A DNA stretch of 64,000 nt from Laguncularia racemosa (GCA_037954665.1 JBBMOL010000146.1:1302001-1366000); one strand, 5' to 3'. Shown: positions 1 to 11,045, counted from the first letter of the stretch. Program-made: numbers and translations. The notes: a model not told the origin generated them from the sequence alone.

Positions 1-1
1 A

Positions 2-640
2 TGGTGGGAGAGGCTACAGAGTAGGAGGCAAAGGGAAGGAAAACACCTGGTGAGATCATGGTATCGCATGAAGCAGTTGCTACAACATGATTTCCTCCCG
101 CCGGACTATGAGCAGATATTGTTCCAACAATATCAGCGGTGCCGCCAGGGACAACGTTCCGTGCATGAGTATACGGCGGAGTTCATGAGGTTGGCTGAGC
201 GGAATGATTTGAGGGAGAGCGAGGGCCAGCAAGTTGCAAGGTATGTGGAAGGACTAAAGCTCCAAATTAAAGACAAAATCAGGGTTACGATGGTGAGGGC
301 TCTAGTAGAGGCAAAGAATTTGGCTCTCCGAGCGGAACTAGTGTTGTAGGAACAGGGGAGTAGATATGGAGGAGGAAGGAAGGGATATGTAGGTGAAGCT
401 GTAGGTAGTGGTAATAGGTCGGGATTTGAGAAAGGTAAAACTACGCCATACAAACCTACTGAGGACATTACTAGGAGGGAAGAGAAGAGTGAGGGGAAGA
501 AGCCGATGGAGCAGAAGGGAGCCCAGAAGCAGAATAACCCCTATGCCAAACCTATCATGGGCAAATGTTTCCGATGCAATCAACCGGGTCATCGGTCAAA
601 CGAATGTCCTGCGAGGAGAAGCGTGAACATCCTTGATAGG
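2..640 (+). pseudogene. Ty3/gypsy Gag (partial, one stop)
   Basis: The frame is open from base 2 and reads as a retrotransposon Gag: a helical capsid-type region (about 2-340) with the conserved run LPPDYEQ near the start and AEFMRLAERNDL further on, then a Lys/Arg/Gly-rich linker, then a CCHC zinc knuckle (CFRCNQPGHRSNEC, about 564-605) for RNA binding. A TAG at 347-349 interrupts it (…LVL*EQGS…). A CAG (Gln) to TAG change is the simplest explanation, but that is inference. Gag and Pol share one frame here, so the original was probably a single gag-pol polyprotein. Confidence 0.85.
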
Positions 641-3600
641 GAGGACGATGAGGAGGTTTGCTGTGAGCCTGACGGAGAGACAGAGTATTATGAGGAAGAA
701 GAAGAAATAGTAGAACCAACTTATGTGATTCGGCGCATGATGCTAATCCCAAAGCAAGAAGAAGTCACGCAGCGACACCAGTTGTTTCGCACACGGTGTA
801 CTATATTGGGGAAGTTGTTTGAGCTAATAGTAGACAGTGGTAGTTGCGAAAACATCATAGGAAGGGAGGTGGTGAAACAGCTGCAGTTGCCTATCGAGAA
901 GCACTCGAATCCGTACACCATTGGTTGGATTAAAGCGGCCGAAAAGATTGAAGTCAAGGAGAGATGCAGGGTACCTTTCTCAATAGGGAAGTACCGTGAT
1001 GAAGCATTCTGTGATATTGTAGACATGGATGCTTGTCACATATTATTCGGGAGGCCATGGCAATTTGATGTGGATGTGCAACATGCGGGTAAGGAGAATG
1101 TCTATAGATTGGAGAATGAGGGTGTGAGGTACACCTTGTTACCATTGAAAAGGGAAGGACGCGCGAAGGGAAAGAAGGTTGAGAGTCGTTCGTTCCTAAC
1201 CGTCACTCAATCAGAGAAGGAAGTGATGGAAGACTTGAGGGAGTCGCGGGTGGTACACGCCCTCATAGTAAAAGGTGTGGCAGAAGGAGAGGAGGAGATT
1301 GATGGGGAAGTACCCGAGGCAGTAAAGAGTCTACTGGAGGAATTTAAGGAGGTGGTTCCGGACAATCTACCTGAAGGTCTACCGTCACTGAGAGACATCC
1401 AACACCAGATAGACCTAGTGCCTGGAGCAAGTCTCCCAAACCTCCCGCATTATAGGATGAGTCCCAAGGAGGCTGAGATTCTACAAGAGAAAGTCCAAGA
1501 GCTTTTGGACAAAGGGTTTATCCGGGACAGCTTGAGTCCGTGTGCCATTCCAGCCTTGTTAACTCCCAAGAAAGATGGAAGCTGGAGGATGTGTGTTGAT
1601 AGCCGAGCTATCAATAAGATTACCATAGGGTATAAATTCCCTATCCCGCGCATTGAGGATATGTTGGATCGGTTGAGTGGCGCTACTATCTTCTCCAAAA
1701 TAGATTTGCGGAGTGGGTATCACCAAATTCGGATCCACCTCGGAGACGAATGGAAGACGGCATTCAAGACCAAGGAGGGGCTGTATGAGTGGCTAGTGAT
1801 GCCATTTGGTCTTAGTAACGTGTCGAGCACCTTAATGAGAGTAATGAACCAGGTATTAAAACCCTTTAATGGTCGTTTCATTGTTGTGTACTTTGATGAT
1901 ATTTTAGTATTCAGTAAGTCTGAAGAAGAACATTTTGAGCATTTGAATGCGTATTATCTATACTAAAAGAGAACAAACTGTTCGCTAATCTTAAGAAGTG
2001 CACATTCATGTCAAGGCGACTATTGTTCCTTGGGTTTGTAGTCTGCAGTGAAGGGGTAATGGTGGATGACAACAAGGTGAAGGCGATTAGAGAATGGCCT
2101 GTTCCGAGAACTGTTACTGAGTTAAAAAGCTTTCTCGGCCTAGCTAGTTTCTACAGAAGATTCATCAAACACTTTAGTACGGTTGCTGCCCCCTTGACTG
2201 AGTGTTTGAAGAAGGGTAAGTTCTAATGGGGGAAAGAAGCTGAAACGAGCTTCATGAACTTAAAGCAACGATTGTGTGGCGCTCCTGTATTAGCGCTACC
2301 CGATTTTGAGAAGTTATTCGAGGTGGATTGCGACACCAGTGAGGTTGGAGTTAGTGCAGTCCTGTCACAGGAAAGAAGACCAATCGCCTTTTATAGTGAA
2401 AAATCGTGCGAAGCAAGGAGGACTTGGTCTACATATGACAAGGAATTCTACGCCGTGGTGAGAGCCCTTAAAGTATGGGAGCACTATTTGATTGGGAAGG
2501 AGTTTATTTTGTACTCAGACTGCGGGGCTCTTAAACACTTGAGTGGTCAAACCTGGATTAGTAAGGATATGCACGTCAGGTGGATTGAGTTCTTGTAAAG
2601 GTTTCCTTTCAGACTAATGCACAAGTCGGGTGTGCAAAACAAGGTCGCGAACGCCCTGAGTAGAAGAGCGGATGTCCTACTTACTTTAAGTGCGGACATT
2701 GTCGGTTTTGAGATGTTAAAGGAACTATACGAAGATGATAGCGACTTTAAGGACACTTGGACTAAGTGTGCCAACAGAGAACCTTGTGACGACTATCATA
2801 TCCATGAGGGGTACTTGATGAAAGGAAATCAACTGTGCATTCCTGAATCTTCCTTACGGGAAAAGCTTATCCGAAATCTGCACAGTGGTGGACTGGCGGG
2901 ACATATGGGCAGAGATAAGACCCTAGCCGCAATTACTGAAAGATATTTTTGGCCTCGGTTAAGGAGGGATGTGTACCGAATTGTGGAAAGGTGCTACATT
3001 TGCCAGGTGTCGAAGGGGCAATCCCAAAACACTGGCCTATATACTCCTCTCCCCGTGCCGGAAAACATTTGGGAGGACTTGTCGATGGACTTTATACTTG
3101 GTTTGCCTTGTACCCACAAGGTGCTGACTCTGTGTTTGTTGTAGTTGACAGGTTTTCCAAGATGGCTCATTTTATTCCCTGCAGGAAGACCGCCGATGCA
3201 CGGGCTATTGCGCGGCTGTTCTTCAAGGAAGTGGTGCGGTTGCATGGGGTCCCAAAGTCCATTACTTCCGACAAAGATAGCAAATTCCTTAGTCACTTTT
3301 GGAAGACTCTCTGGTACATGTTTGACTCGTCTCTGAATTACAGCAGCATCGCTCATCTCCAAACCGACGGCCAAACAGAGGTAACTAACAGGACCCTTGG
3401 AAACCTCATCAGAAGTATCTGCCGTGAGAAGCCAGGACAGTGGGATCAGGCATTGGCTCAGGCTGAATTCGCTTATAGTAGTTCCGTCCACCGAACTATT
3501 GGGAGGTCACCGTTCTCGGTGGTATATACCAAAACGCCACAACATGCGCTGGACTTGATCAAATTACCCAAGGACATGGTGGGTGATTTGGCTGCTAAAC

Positions 3601-3998
3601 ATATGGCGGGAGAATACTAAACCACTGTCGAGGAAGTTAGACGAAAGATAGAGAAATCCAATACCCGATACAAAAGGGCTGCAGATAAGCATAGACGGAA
3701 GAAACCCTTTGCCGTGGGCGATCAGGTAATGGTTTACCTCCGAAGAGAGCGTTTCCCTGTAGGTAGATATGGGAAGTTTCAACCCAAAAAGTACGGACCT
3801 TATGAAGTTGTGCATAAGATAAACGACAACGCATATGTCGTACAACTTCCGGAAGATATGAATATTTCTTGTACTTTTAATGTTGCGGATTTATCACTTT
3901 TTCATCCCGATGACACGTCGTTATATCCTGACGAGAACTCGGGGTCGAGTTCTCCATTGGTGGGAGAGAATGATGGAGATACAGGAGACACGGGCTGA
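640..3998 (+). pseudogene. Ty3/gypsy Pol: protease, RT, RNase H, integrase (frameshifted)
   Basis: Protease: IVDSGSCENI at about 829-858 (active-site DSG). Reverse transcriptase: KKDGSWRMCVDSRAINKI, FSKIDLRSGYHQI and the catalytic YFDDIL (1889-1906). RNase H: about 2250-2640, with the family's first Asp visible but the usual SDH read as SDCGAL. Integrase: an H..H..C..C zinc domain ending CYICQ (about 2880-3010), then the D,D,E core (VVVDRFSKMAHF, TSDKDSKFLSHF, TDGQTEVTNRTL). Decay: a frameshift near 1950, TAA at 2224-2226, TAA at 2596-2598, a frameshift near 3112 and TAA at 3618-3620. The frame ends with TGA at 3996-3998, which overlaps the putative first bases of the LTR. Confidence 0.9.
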
Positions 3999-4619
3999 TG
4001 CACGGCTTGTTACACGGCTGTGTAGTGAGTGAAAGGAACTCACAGAAGCATACACGGTCTCTACACACGGCCTGAGGCACGGCCGTGTACTTGATCAAGG
4101 TATCCCACAGAATCATACACGGCTGGGAGGCACGGCCAGGGACACGGCCGTGTATTCGGTCAGGAACATTCACAGAATCATACACGGTTGGGAGGCACGG
4201 CCAGGGACACGGCCGTGTATTCGGTTAGGAACATTCACAGAATCATACACGACTGGGAGGCACGACCGTATACACGATAGATAATAGACGTGTATATCAT
4301 TATTTATTTCCACGTGTACGCTTAGTTTTTTCTCTTTTAGATATTTTACGGGGAAGTATATATACCATTTTGTCAGACATGTTAGGGTTACGTTTTATTC
4401 ATATTTTGAAATACACTTTGAGGGAGAATTATCTCCGTTTATCGGTTGTGCGCAACCAGAGTTTGCATCAAAGAGCCATTCTTTGTTGTTGTGAAACCAA
4501 TCCATATTCGGATTCGTTTCGTTACGCTTTCCGCGTTGCGTCAGGGCGGCCCGACCCATTTGGCCCGCATTACTGGCCCTACTTCTGTGGGAACCAATAA
4601 CAAAACAACAATCTTCTCA
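3996..4619 (+). repeat. Probable 3' LTR of the first Ty3 element
   Basis: It starts TGATGCACGG after a purine-rich tract (GGGAGAGAATGATGGAG…), the expected polypurine tract position. It holds a 65-bp tandem array, then AT-rich sequence with TATA-like runs near 4360 (GTATATATACC), and a GC-rich stretch around 4530-4600. The right boundary is uncertain because the 5' LTR is outside the window. Confidence 0.55.
4041..4275 (+). repeat. 65-bp tandem repeat with CACGGCCGTG cores
   Basis: The word CACAGAA(T/G)CATACACG recurs at 4041, 4106, 4171 and 4236, exactly 65 bp apart each time, giving about 3.6 copies. Each unit contains CACGGCC and the self-complementary CACGGCCGTG, so every unit can fold on itself. 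The last copy is degraded by G-to-A/C-to-T type changes (CACGACCGTAT). It sits in the putative U3 part of the LTR. Confidence 0.9.
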
Positions 4620-4830
4620 GAATGATAACTTAGATGACTCTCCTTTCTTAGCTAGCTTCCCTTTTCGAGTGGTACAACGTTCTCACAATTGTCACTTGAA
4701 AAGACAGGTTACTTTTCTTTTCCCGAGTTGTATCATGAATCTGATCAACTATGATGGAGAAGCTGAGCAGAAGTGTGGAGCTACAATCACAAAACCAAGC
4801 TTAAATTCTAAAGTTTGCTGCTGCACTCAT
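4600..4830 (+). pseudogene. Coding-like gene fragment (unidentified)
   Basis: Reading through from about 4607, one frame stays open and has a non-repetitive, protein-like composition (…DDSPFLASFPFRVVQRSHN… to …CCCTHNR). It lies just after the retrotransposon LTR and before two other protein-like stretches on the same strand (about 5912-6033 and 6541-6893). They could be exons of one degraded host gene. I do not recognise the family. The frame may also be chance. Confidence 0.3.
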
Positions 4831-5354
4831 AATAGATACATTACGTTGTACATTATTTTGAAGTATAGATATTAAATTTCTAATGAATGAAATTTTAGGC
4901 ACTAAATTATTTAAATCTGAAAGTAGTACTTCATGTGCCTTTATTCTATCAGTTTTGTACAACTACATGTGGTATACTTCAAAGAGCAGAAAATTTGGAT
5001 ATGTTTATTGTAGATGAATTGTTTGAGCATAGACAATACCTTTGTAGAAGCAATTTATTATGACATGTAAATGCTTTTGAACTCATGAAATGAGAGAGTG
5101 ACTATTTTGTCTGGCAAAACTAGTTTGAACCCTTTATCTCAACTAGTTTGAAAACACTCTTCAGCAAGTGACCCTATGCTCTTGGTCTTATGTCTGGGAT
5201 ATTGATTCCTCATCGCTAATAATCCATGAAAAGAAACAAACAATTAGGATTTTTGTTAGTTATTAGGAGATACTGAATATTAGTTTTATAGTACTGGTGG
5301 TCCAATGCTATGAAGCCATGTGGCAGTGGTAATTGGTATAAACTATAGTTAAAT

Positions 5355-5665
5355 GTATTAGAATAGGCATTCAGTCATTTTACTCATCCTTTGTCTTGCA
5401 TGGGGTGCTATAAATTCATGATTTAGGAACCTTGTGCTATGGTGCTTGGCCCTTCATTCTCCAAATTAGGGAGTGTATCCATTAATTTCCAATTAAACAA
5501 TGTATTAGTTCTTTGGCCCATTACAAATGTATTCATTTAATTGGAAATTAATGGATACAATTCCTAATTTGGAGAATTAGAGCCTGACACCGGAGCAAAA
5601 TAAGGTAGCACCTACCACTACTCAAATAATAAGTAAAATGACTGAATGCTTATTTTAATTCAAAC
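5355..5665. mobile_element. Foldback / MITE-like palindromic element, copy A
   Basis: This is an imperfect inverted repeat of about 310 bp. The inner arms are strong: 5459-5497 (CTCCAAATTAGGG…TTTCCAATTAA) against 5536-5574 (TTTAATTGGAAATTAATGG…AATTTGGAG), with a loop of about 40 bp. The outer arms also pair: GGCATTCAGTCATTTTACT (about 5366) against AGTAAAATGACTGAATGC (about 5632). No coding capacity. The structure suits a non-autonomous MITE or foldback transposon; the superfamily cannot be named because no clean terminal motif or target duplication is visible. Confidence 0.6.
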
Positions 5666-5911
5666 TAACTATTAATTATACTAACTACTATTGCCATATG
5701 CCTTCATACTATTGGAACATTACTACAAGACTGTACAGCTAATATCTAATGTATATCAGTTTCTAAAACTCCTGAGCTATTGCCCAGTTTTATTCTGCAT
5801 AGCTTTTTATACAATTTTTCTATTTTCTGTTTCTGAAAATTTCCAATCCAACCTTTCTGGGTAAGCAGCTGAGAAATAAACCGAAAAGTTAAAATGGGCA
5901 CCAATATGGAT

Positions 5912-6033
5912 CTCTCTTGAACTTAAGGATGATCTACTATTCAAAGTGCTTTTGCGAATGCTTGGATTATCGCATCTTTCTGTCCAAGAGAAAGTCAAAA
6001 TGTTAGTGCAGTTCCTATGCATTGTTTTTAAGT
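5912..6033 (+). pseudogene. Coding-like exon fragment duplicated at 43.2 kb
   Basis: One frame reads DDLLFKVLLRMLGLSHLSVQ and continues EKVKMLVQFLCIVFK, then stops. The paralogous copy near 43255-43361 keeps nearly the same protein (…VFLRMLGLSLLSVQEKVKML…) with mostly conservative differences, which suggests descent from a real exon. I do not recognise the protein. Minus-strand frames through here are shadows. Confidence 0.35.
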
Positions 6034-6540
6034 GAAGAACTGCTTATAAATCAAAAGGTGAACCACTCTGATAATTTTTGATAACTTTTGCTTTTAGGGT
6101 TGAAGTACAAGGGAGGATTCCATATCTGCATGAAGATATTCCTTTCCATTTTTCAAATCTTTTCAACCCTATAACTTTACTACATTTATTTTTGGCTGGA
6201 GTAAGTTCTACACAATACACATGCAGCTCAGCTAAGACATAGTTTTCTGTAATTACCAACAACAAAAAGATTCTGTTCTCCATGACATCATATTGATGTT
6301 ATATCTGTGTCAATTCTGGTTGTTCTTTCTCGGAAAGATACATTATGATCATCAAGTGCTCTTTAGATTACACTATATCAAAAGATGTAGGAATCGATTG
6401 TGTGGAGTACCTTTTAAGGTATGATTTTTGGTTTCCACTGTTATCCTTTCCCTACTGTACTATGCCACCTCATGTAGAAGAGCAGTTTTTGCTGTTTGCA
6501 TGTCATTGTAATCTCATTTACACTCTGGTATTCTTTCTGC

Positions 6541-6893
6541 ACGACCCTTTCCTAAGGTCCCTGCGATTAATATGTGATTCATGGGAAGCCTTTGTGGAAT
6601 TTCCAAAACTCACGAACATAGCCAAATGGTCATCTTTCAAAAGGAGAAAAGTTTTATCAGAAACTTCAACTTTTACAGCAAGGATGTTGCCTAGTACTGT
6701 TGAAGCCAATGGAACTCTTCAAATCCATAGAGATAAATGCAAGGGGGACCAAGATTTTGGGTATGAATTTCTTCGGGTGAAAAGACCATATGACGAAGCT
6801 AAAAGATGTTTCCTTTTGTTAAAGAATTCAGTTGAAAGTCTTCATCATCAAAACTTATTTCCTTACAATCCTAATGTTCTTATAAAGTGGTAG
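6541..6893 (+). pseudogene. Coding-like 3' gene fragment (unidentified)
   Basis: An open frame that is protein-like from about 6541 (DPFLRSLRLICDSWEAFVEF) through a basic, Ser-rich stretch (WSSFKRRKVLSETSTF) to a C-terminal segment (EAKRCFLLLKNSVESLHHQN, then LFPYNPNVLIKW, stop at 6891-6893). Codons upstream to 6345 look intronic. With the fragments at 4600-4830 and 5912-6033 this may be the remains of one host gene. I cannot name the family and see no splice set joining the parts. Confidence 0.4.
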
Positions 6894-8388
6894 GTTCTTT
6901 TCTGCTCTACTTTGCATTATCTTAGAAGAGCCAATTGATGCTTAACTGACCTGCAACACATCCGGGCACAACCACATTTTTATCAAAGACATGCATTAGT
7001 GTAGTCTGAGTCTATGCAGGTATGTGTAGGGAAGAGGGGAAAATCTAAGATCTAACATCTCTTTGCTGTTGTACTGCAGTCTCACAAAATTTCAGAAGTT
7101 ATGCTGCAAGCACAGGAAATGTAATCCATCTCATGGATGATAACCAGGAAGGAAATCATTCAGGAGCTGTGACAGGTCACAGTCAGGTTGAAGTATTGAT
7201 GAAATGATTAATGTTCGTTACATCTGGTTAAGGCTATTGGGATTTGTGAAGAGTGACGATGAGAGGTTATATTCCTATAGGTAATTCAGCCTTCAATCCT
7301 TGAATGCATATGCATGGAGGGATTTTGTCTCAACAGTGCTATTGTGGTGAATCTCATCTTCGGTCAATCTTTTTCTGCCTTGCAAGTGCCCAATCAGTAA
7401 GATGACGAGCTTCTTCACTTGCGGTTGTTTTGTTATTCCTTTTGTTATGCCGAAAGTGGATCTTAGGTGATTAATTAATATACCAACTATACTCTCAAAC
7501 AGTTTGGAGAGGTAGCGCTGCACAGGAGGACTAGCTATCTCACTTCGTCATGCAATGAGGTCAAATTTCAGCTCATACATTATTCAAAGAAAATAATGAT
7601 TCTGCAAATATCTTTACTTTGTAGCATTTCCTTCAACAGGGTGTACTAAAATCAACTAAAATCAGAGAAGGAAGTCATCTTAGGTTGGTTAAAACGATTT
7701 ATTACCTATTTCATATATACTGATTCAGAAACTTTTCTTGCACCGTGTGGGTTGAGTCTAATGGTATTTTTCCCCCTCCGGAAAATAATGCATAGAAGTA
7801 CTGAACCTTTATTGCTTTTCTATAGTGCTAAAAGTTCTTGTATTTATGTTTGAGTCAGAATTAGATCATAAGGATACTTCCATTAGTACCACTATATTTT
7901 CCATCAATAGGTCTCATGTAGCATTTCGGTTGGCTCATAGTTTTTAATTGGAAAAATATTTAAATTATCATATTTTCTTTGATATCAAATGCATTTAAAA
8001 TTAATTATCATAAAATAGAAGTAGAAAAAAATAACCCAAAAAAAGAAAAAAGAAAAATAGAGAGAATGGCAAACATTGTTCATCATCTATAGTCATTCAC
8101 CACTCAATTGCACATGACAGGCGACAGCAAGATCCAACCCATACGATTCCGAGAAGAGCTGGTTACCTCGTTTATCGATCCCTTCTCATTGGCAATAACA
8201 AAGTAATTGCTGGAGCTATCGTTGAAGACGATGGTGATGCAATCTCATCAATTCATTTAGGTAACTTTAAGTAATGTGAGCGAAGTAAAAGTTTCATAGT
8301 ATGGAGCAAAGGAAGCTTGGGCAATACACTGAAGAGGGAATGAAAGGACACAATGCGAAGGACCAGGCCACATGTGAAAGGTTCTGGG
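6894..8388. other. Intergenic, no supported gene
   Basis: AT-rich sequence with scattered stops in all frames. A short protein-like stretch near 8128-8270 (RRAGYLVYRSLLIGNNKVIA, then GAIVEDDGDAISS) is suggestive but too short and isolated to call. Confidence 0.5.
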
Positions 8389-8419
8389 TAGGATCTGTTT
8401 AGGACATTAAATAAGTCAA

Positions 8420-8650
8420 GTCGAGATAATATAGTGTTAAACTTGAACTCAATTCAAATGAAAAACTTGAAGCTCCAACTTGATTGAGTTTTAATTTTTA
8501 AGCTCAAGTTCAACTTGAAATGATACTTGATAAGCTTCAACTTGATTCAAATGGGCTCGAAAGTCCATTGGACTTGAAAATAAGTTGGTTTTCAGCATGA
8601 TTTCAAGATCAATTTGAAGCTCGATTGACCTGAGTTATTTTGACCAAATA
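8420..8650. repeat. hAT left subterminal repeats (AACTTGAGCTC-type)
   Basis: Clustered variants of CAACTTGA, AAGCTC and TCAAGTTC in both orientations, for example TTAAGCTCAAGTTCAACTTG at about 8499. Such short clustered motifs near hAT ends are thought to bind transposase. The partner cluster lies at 13690-13860. Confidence 0.6.
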
Positions 8651-10579
8651 AAATTGAAATATAAAGCACATCTTCTCAATCTTTCTTAGTATTCATCTAA
8701 AAGGATACCAAACTAAATCATAATTCATAAACATTACTTAGTGGATATAACCATAATCCATCACATTGAACATGAAAGATTCTATTACATAAGTATGAAA
8801 AATAAACAATAAAGTTACTAATACATAAACTTAGAAACATCAACATCCATTTTCAGAAAAGTTCTTTATGAAAATATAGTTTTCAAACTAGATTAGATGT
8901 AATGTGTTACTTTATCGCTCTCTCCAAAAGCTCTTTGACCAAGACAACAAATGCTTTCTACTTGTAGTTCCGCTTGGAAATGAGTGTTTGAAAAAAAGAA
9001 AAAAAGAAGAAGATAAAATTAATGCAATCATGTTACAAAGTGAATGATTATTATTGTTGTCAATGCCTCATTAAACTTATAATAAATTAGAAAACATAGA
9101 CTTATAACATATTGCTTGTAAATTCTTGAGACACTCATATAATGAGAAGTACCACCTCTATTTGTTTTTTATCATTCTGCAAAGTCAATAGGATGAAACC
9201 AATATGTTAATGAATTTGGAGGGAAAGAAAAGGACTGTAACAATAGACACTAAAATTACTAGAAGTATGAGTACTGACAATTACCTTGTACTTCTTTACT
9301 CCATGAAGATTATAATACCAATTAGCACTACAAAGTAACACTTGAACCATTTTCGAAGATAATAAGGCATAATATGTATCAATTACTCTACTACCAACAC
9401 CAAATGTGGTTTTTGAAACTACTGTTGTAATGGGAATAGCCAAGATATCACATGTCATCTAGGATAAAATACGCTACTTCATATGGTTCACCTTCCACCA
9501 TTCTAAAATATTAAATTCTTTTGCATTCCTTTTTAAAATATAATACCCTTCCTGAAAGTAATTCTCTAGGTCAGACTTCTCAAGCAACACTATCTCAATG
9601 CTTATCACAAATTGAGCAAATTCTCTCTAGCCAGATTGATTTTCATCATATAGGGAAGAAGTATGACTCTTTAAACGGGTATCATCGTAAGTTTTTTCAT
9701 TAATAGACTTGTAGTTCTTTACATAATCACCGTAAATATCATATAAAGCTTCTCAAACTCTCATAATGTTTTCTCTTGCCTCTTGTGTGGGATAAATTTA
9801 AGAAAAGAAAAACTTAAGACCTCTCATTTTGCATTAAGGGTCTAAGAGATTCGCTATAGCCATCAACAAATTGCACTCTCCCCAACACTTATCAAACTTG
9901 CTCTTCATTTTCTTAATCATCACAAGGATAAATCCATCCTCATCAAGTGCCATTTTATTCAATACTAACTTGATATGATAGACCTCAAGCAACAAGAAGT
10001 TAGATGTTGGATATTCACTATCAGAAATAATATTTGTGGTAACATTAAAAACATGTAATATCGTACAAACTTTCTTAATTTTCTCCCAATCATCCAAGCT
10101 TGGACAAGACCAATAATGTGGATCTCTCTTTGCAAATCTAAGGAACACTTCTTTGAATTTCAAGGCAGCAGATAACATCCTATAAGTTGAGTTCCATTAT
10201 GTCTTATAGTGGAGAATAAGTTTCCTTCTAGGCAATTGCAATCGTTGCACAATCTTTGAAAACACTTGAAGTCAAGCATCAAATTGATTAACATAAGTAA
10301 TACTCTCATGCACATTTTCAATTATTTCTTTAATGTCTAAAAGACCATCTTGAACCATAAGATTTAACATGTGAGCACAACACCGAACATAGAATAATTT
10401 CCCCCTGTAAAGTAATCTCCTACATCTAGAGGATCAATAATTTTATTACTAAATCATTATTCGATGCATTGTCATGAGATATGAAGAAGGTTCAATATGG
10501 TCACCGGATTTTTCTCTCCTCTGTTGTGTTCCAATCAACCTTGGCCAAAAAAGATGGTCACATGTCATGTACATGACTA

Positions 10580-10704
10580 GACCAAATGAAAAAAGAAAAA
10601 AAAAAAAACTCAAACATTTTTTATTAGGACACGGTTCGAACTCATGACCAAAGACCCCTCTATATGTACGCCGGGCAACCTACGGACCAGTTGAGCCAGC
10701 CCAT
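10580..10704 (-). mobile_element. Candidate tRNA-derived SINE
   Basis: On the minus strand the sequence begins ATGGGCTGGCTCAACTGG (an A-box-like RNA polymerase III promoter at 10687-10698) and has AGTTCGAACCG (B-box-like, 10632-10642) about 45 bp further on. It then runs through an AT-rich body into a T-rich 3' end (the A-run at 10588-10609 on the plus strand). Box order, spacing and a homopolymer tail suit a tRNA-derived SINE. It interrupts the hAT transposase frame. I could not find a clean target duplication. A mutated solitary tRNA-like sequence is the alternative. Confidence 0.5.
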
Positions 10705-10799
10705 TTCTCGATTTATTATTGCAATTAATTTACATATAAGCCAACAGTCCTAATTAATTTTACTGATTTGAGGTTTCTGAACTTAATTTAAAGTATCAT

Positions 10800-11045
10800 A
10801 TTTTCTTATTTTTATTGAAAATGTTCACATTTTTTATTAATTTTTGTTATTTGTTATTTTTTATCATTTTTTAAGTTTTTCCATTTACTTTCATTTTTAT
10901 TCCTTTTTTTCTTTTTCTTTTACTTTTCCTTTTTTATTGTTTTTATTATATATATTTTATAAACTAGGCTTTTTATTATTGCTATTATTATTTTTTATTT
11001 TTTTTCATTTTATTTATTTATTTATATTTTTTTAAACAAATTTAG
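10800..11045. repeat. T-rich low-complexity block
   Basis: About 240 bp of T-dominated sequence (runs of TTTTTATT and similar) between two parts of the hAT transposase relic. Frames across it have no protein-like composition. Confidence 0.8.

Larger units (their letters stand above)
1..4619 (+). mobile_element. Ty3/gypsy LTR retrotransposon, 5'-truncated by the window edge
   Basis: The order gag, zinc knuckle, aspartic protease, reverse transcriptase, RNase H, integrase is that of Ty3/gypsy (Metaviridae) elements, in which integrase follows RNase H. The 5' LTR and start of gag lie outside the window. The 3' LTR probably begins with TGATG at 3996, straight after a purine-rich stretch; its end near 4619 (a CA) is only a guess, because the other LTR is not visible for comparison. 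Reading frames are broken by four in-frame stops and two frameshifts, so this copy cannot encode its proteins. No chromodomain is evident. Confidence 0.9.
5063..6330 (+). repeat. Dispersed repeat, copy A (paralogous to 42563-43651)
   Basis: From ATGACATGT…CTTTTGAACTCATGAAATGAG onward this matches 42563 onward on the same strand at high similarity (many runs of 20 or more identical bases), ending at CAATTCTGGTTGTTCTT. Copy B lacks about 190 bp near 5680-5860. It contains the palindrome at 5355-5665 and the coding-like stretch at 5912-6033. In copy B both ends are now occupied by copia elements, so this copy shows the unoccupied target sequences. Confidence 0.85.

Noticed and set aside
2994..3491. 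Minus-strand protein of 165 codons
   Set aside because: Shadow of the integrase coding sequence on the plus strand.
4041..4275. CRISPR-like regular repeat
   Set aside because: Units are contiguous 65-bp tandem copies with no unique spacers, in a plant retrotransposon LTR.
10632..10698. A functional tRNA gene
   Set aside because: The A and B boxes are present, but the sequence cannot be folded by eye into a full cloverleaf with an acceptor stem. A SINE is more likely.
10844..11035. Phe-rich 63-codon frame
   Set aside because: Low-complexity T-rich DNA.
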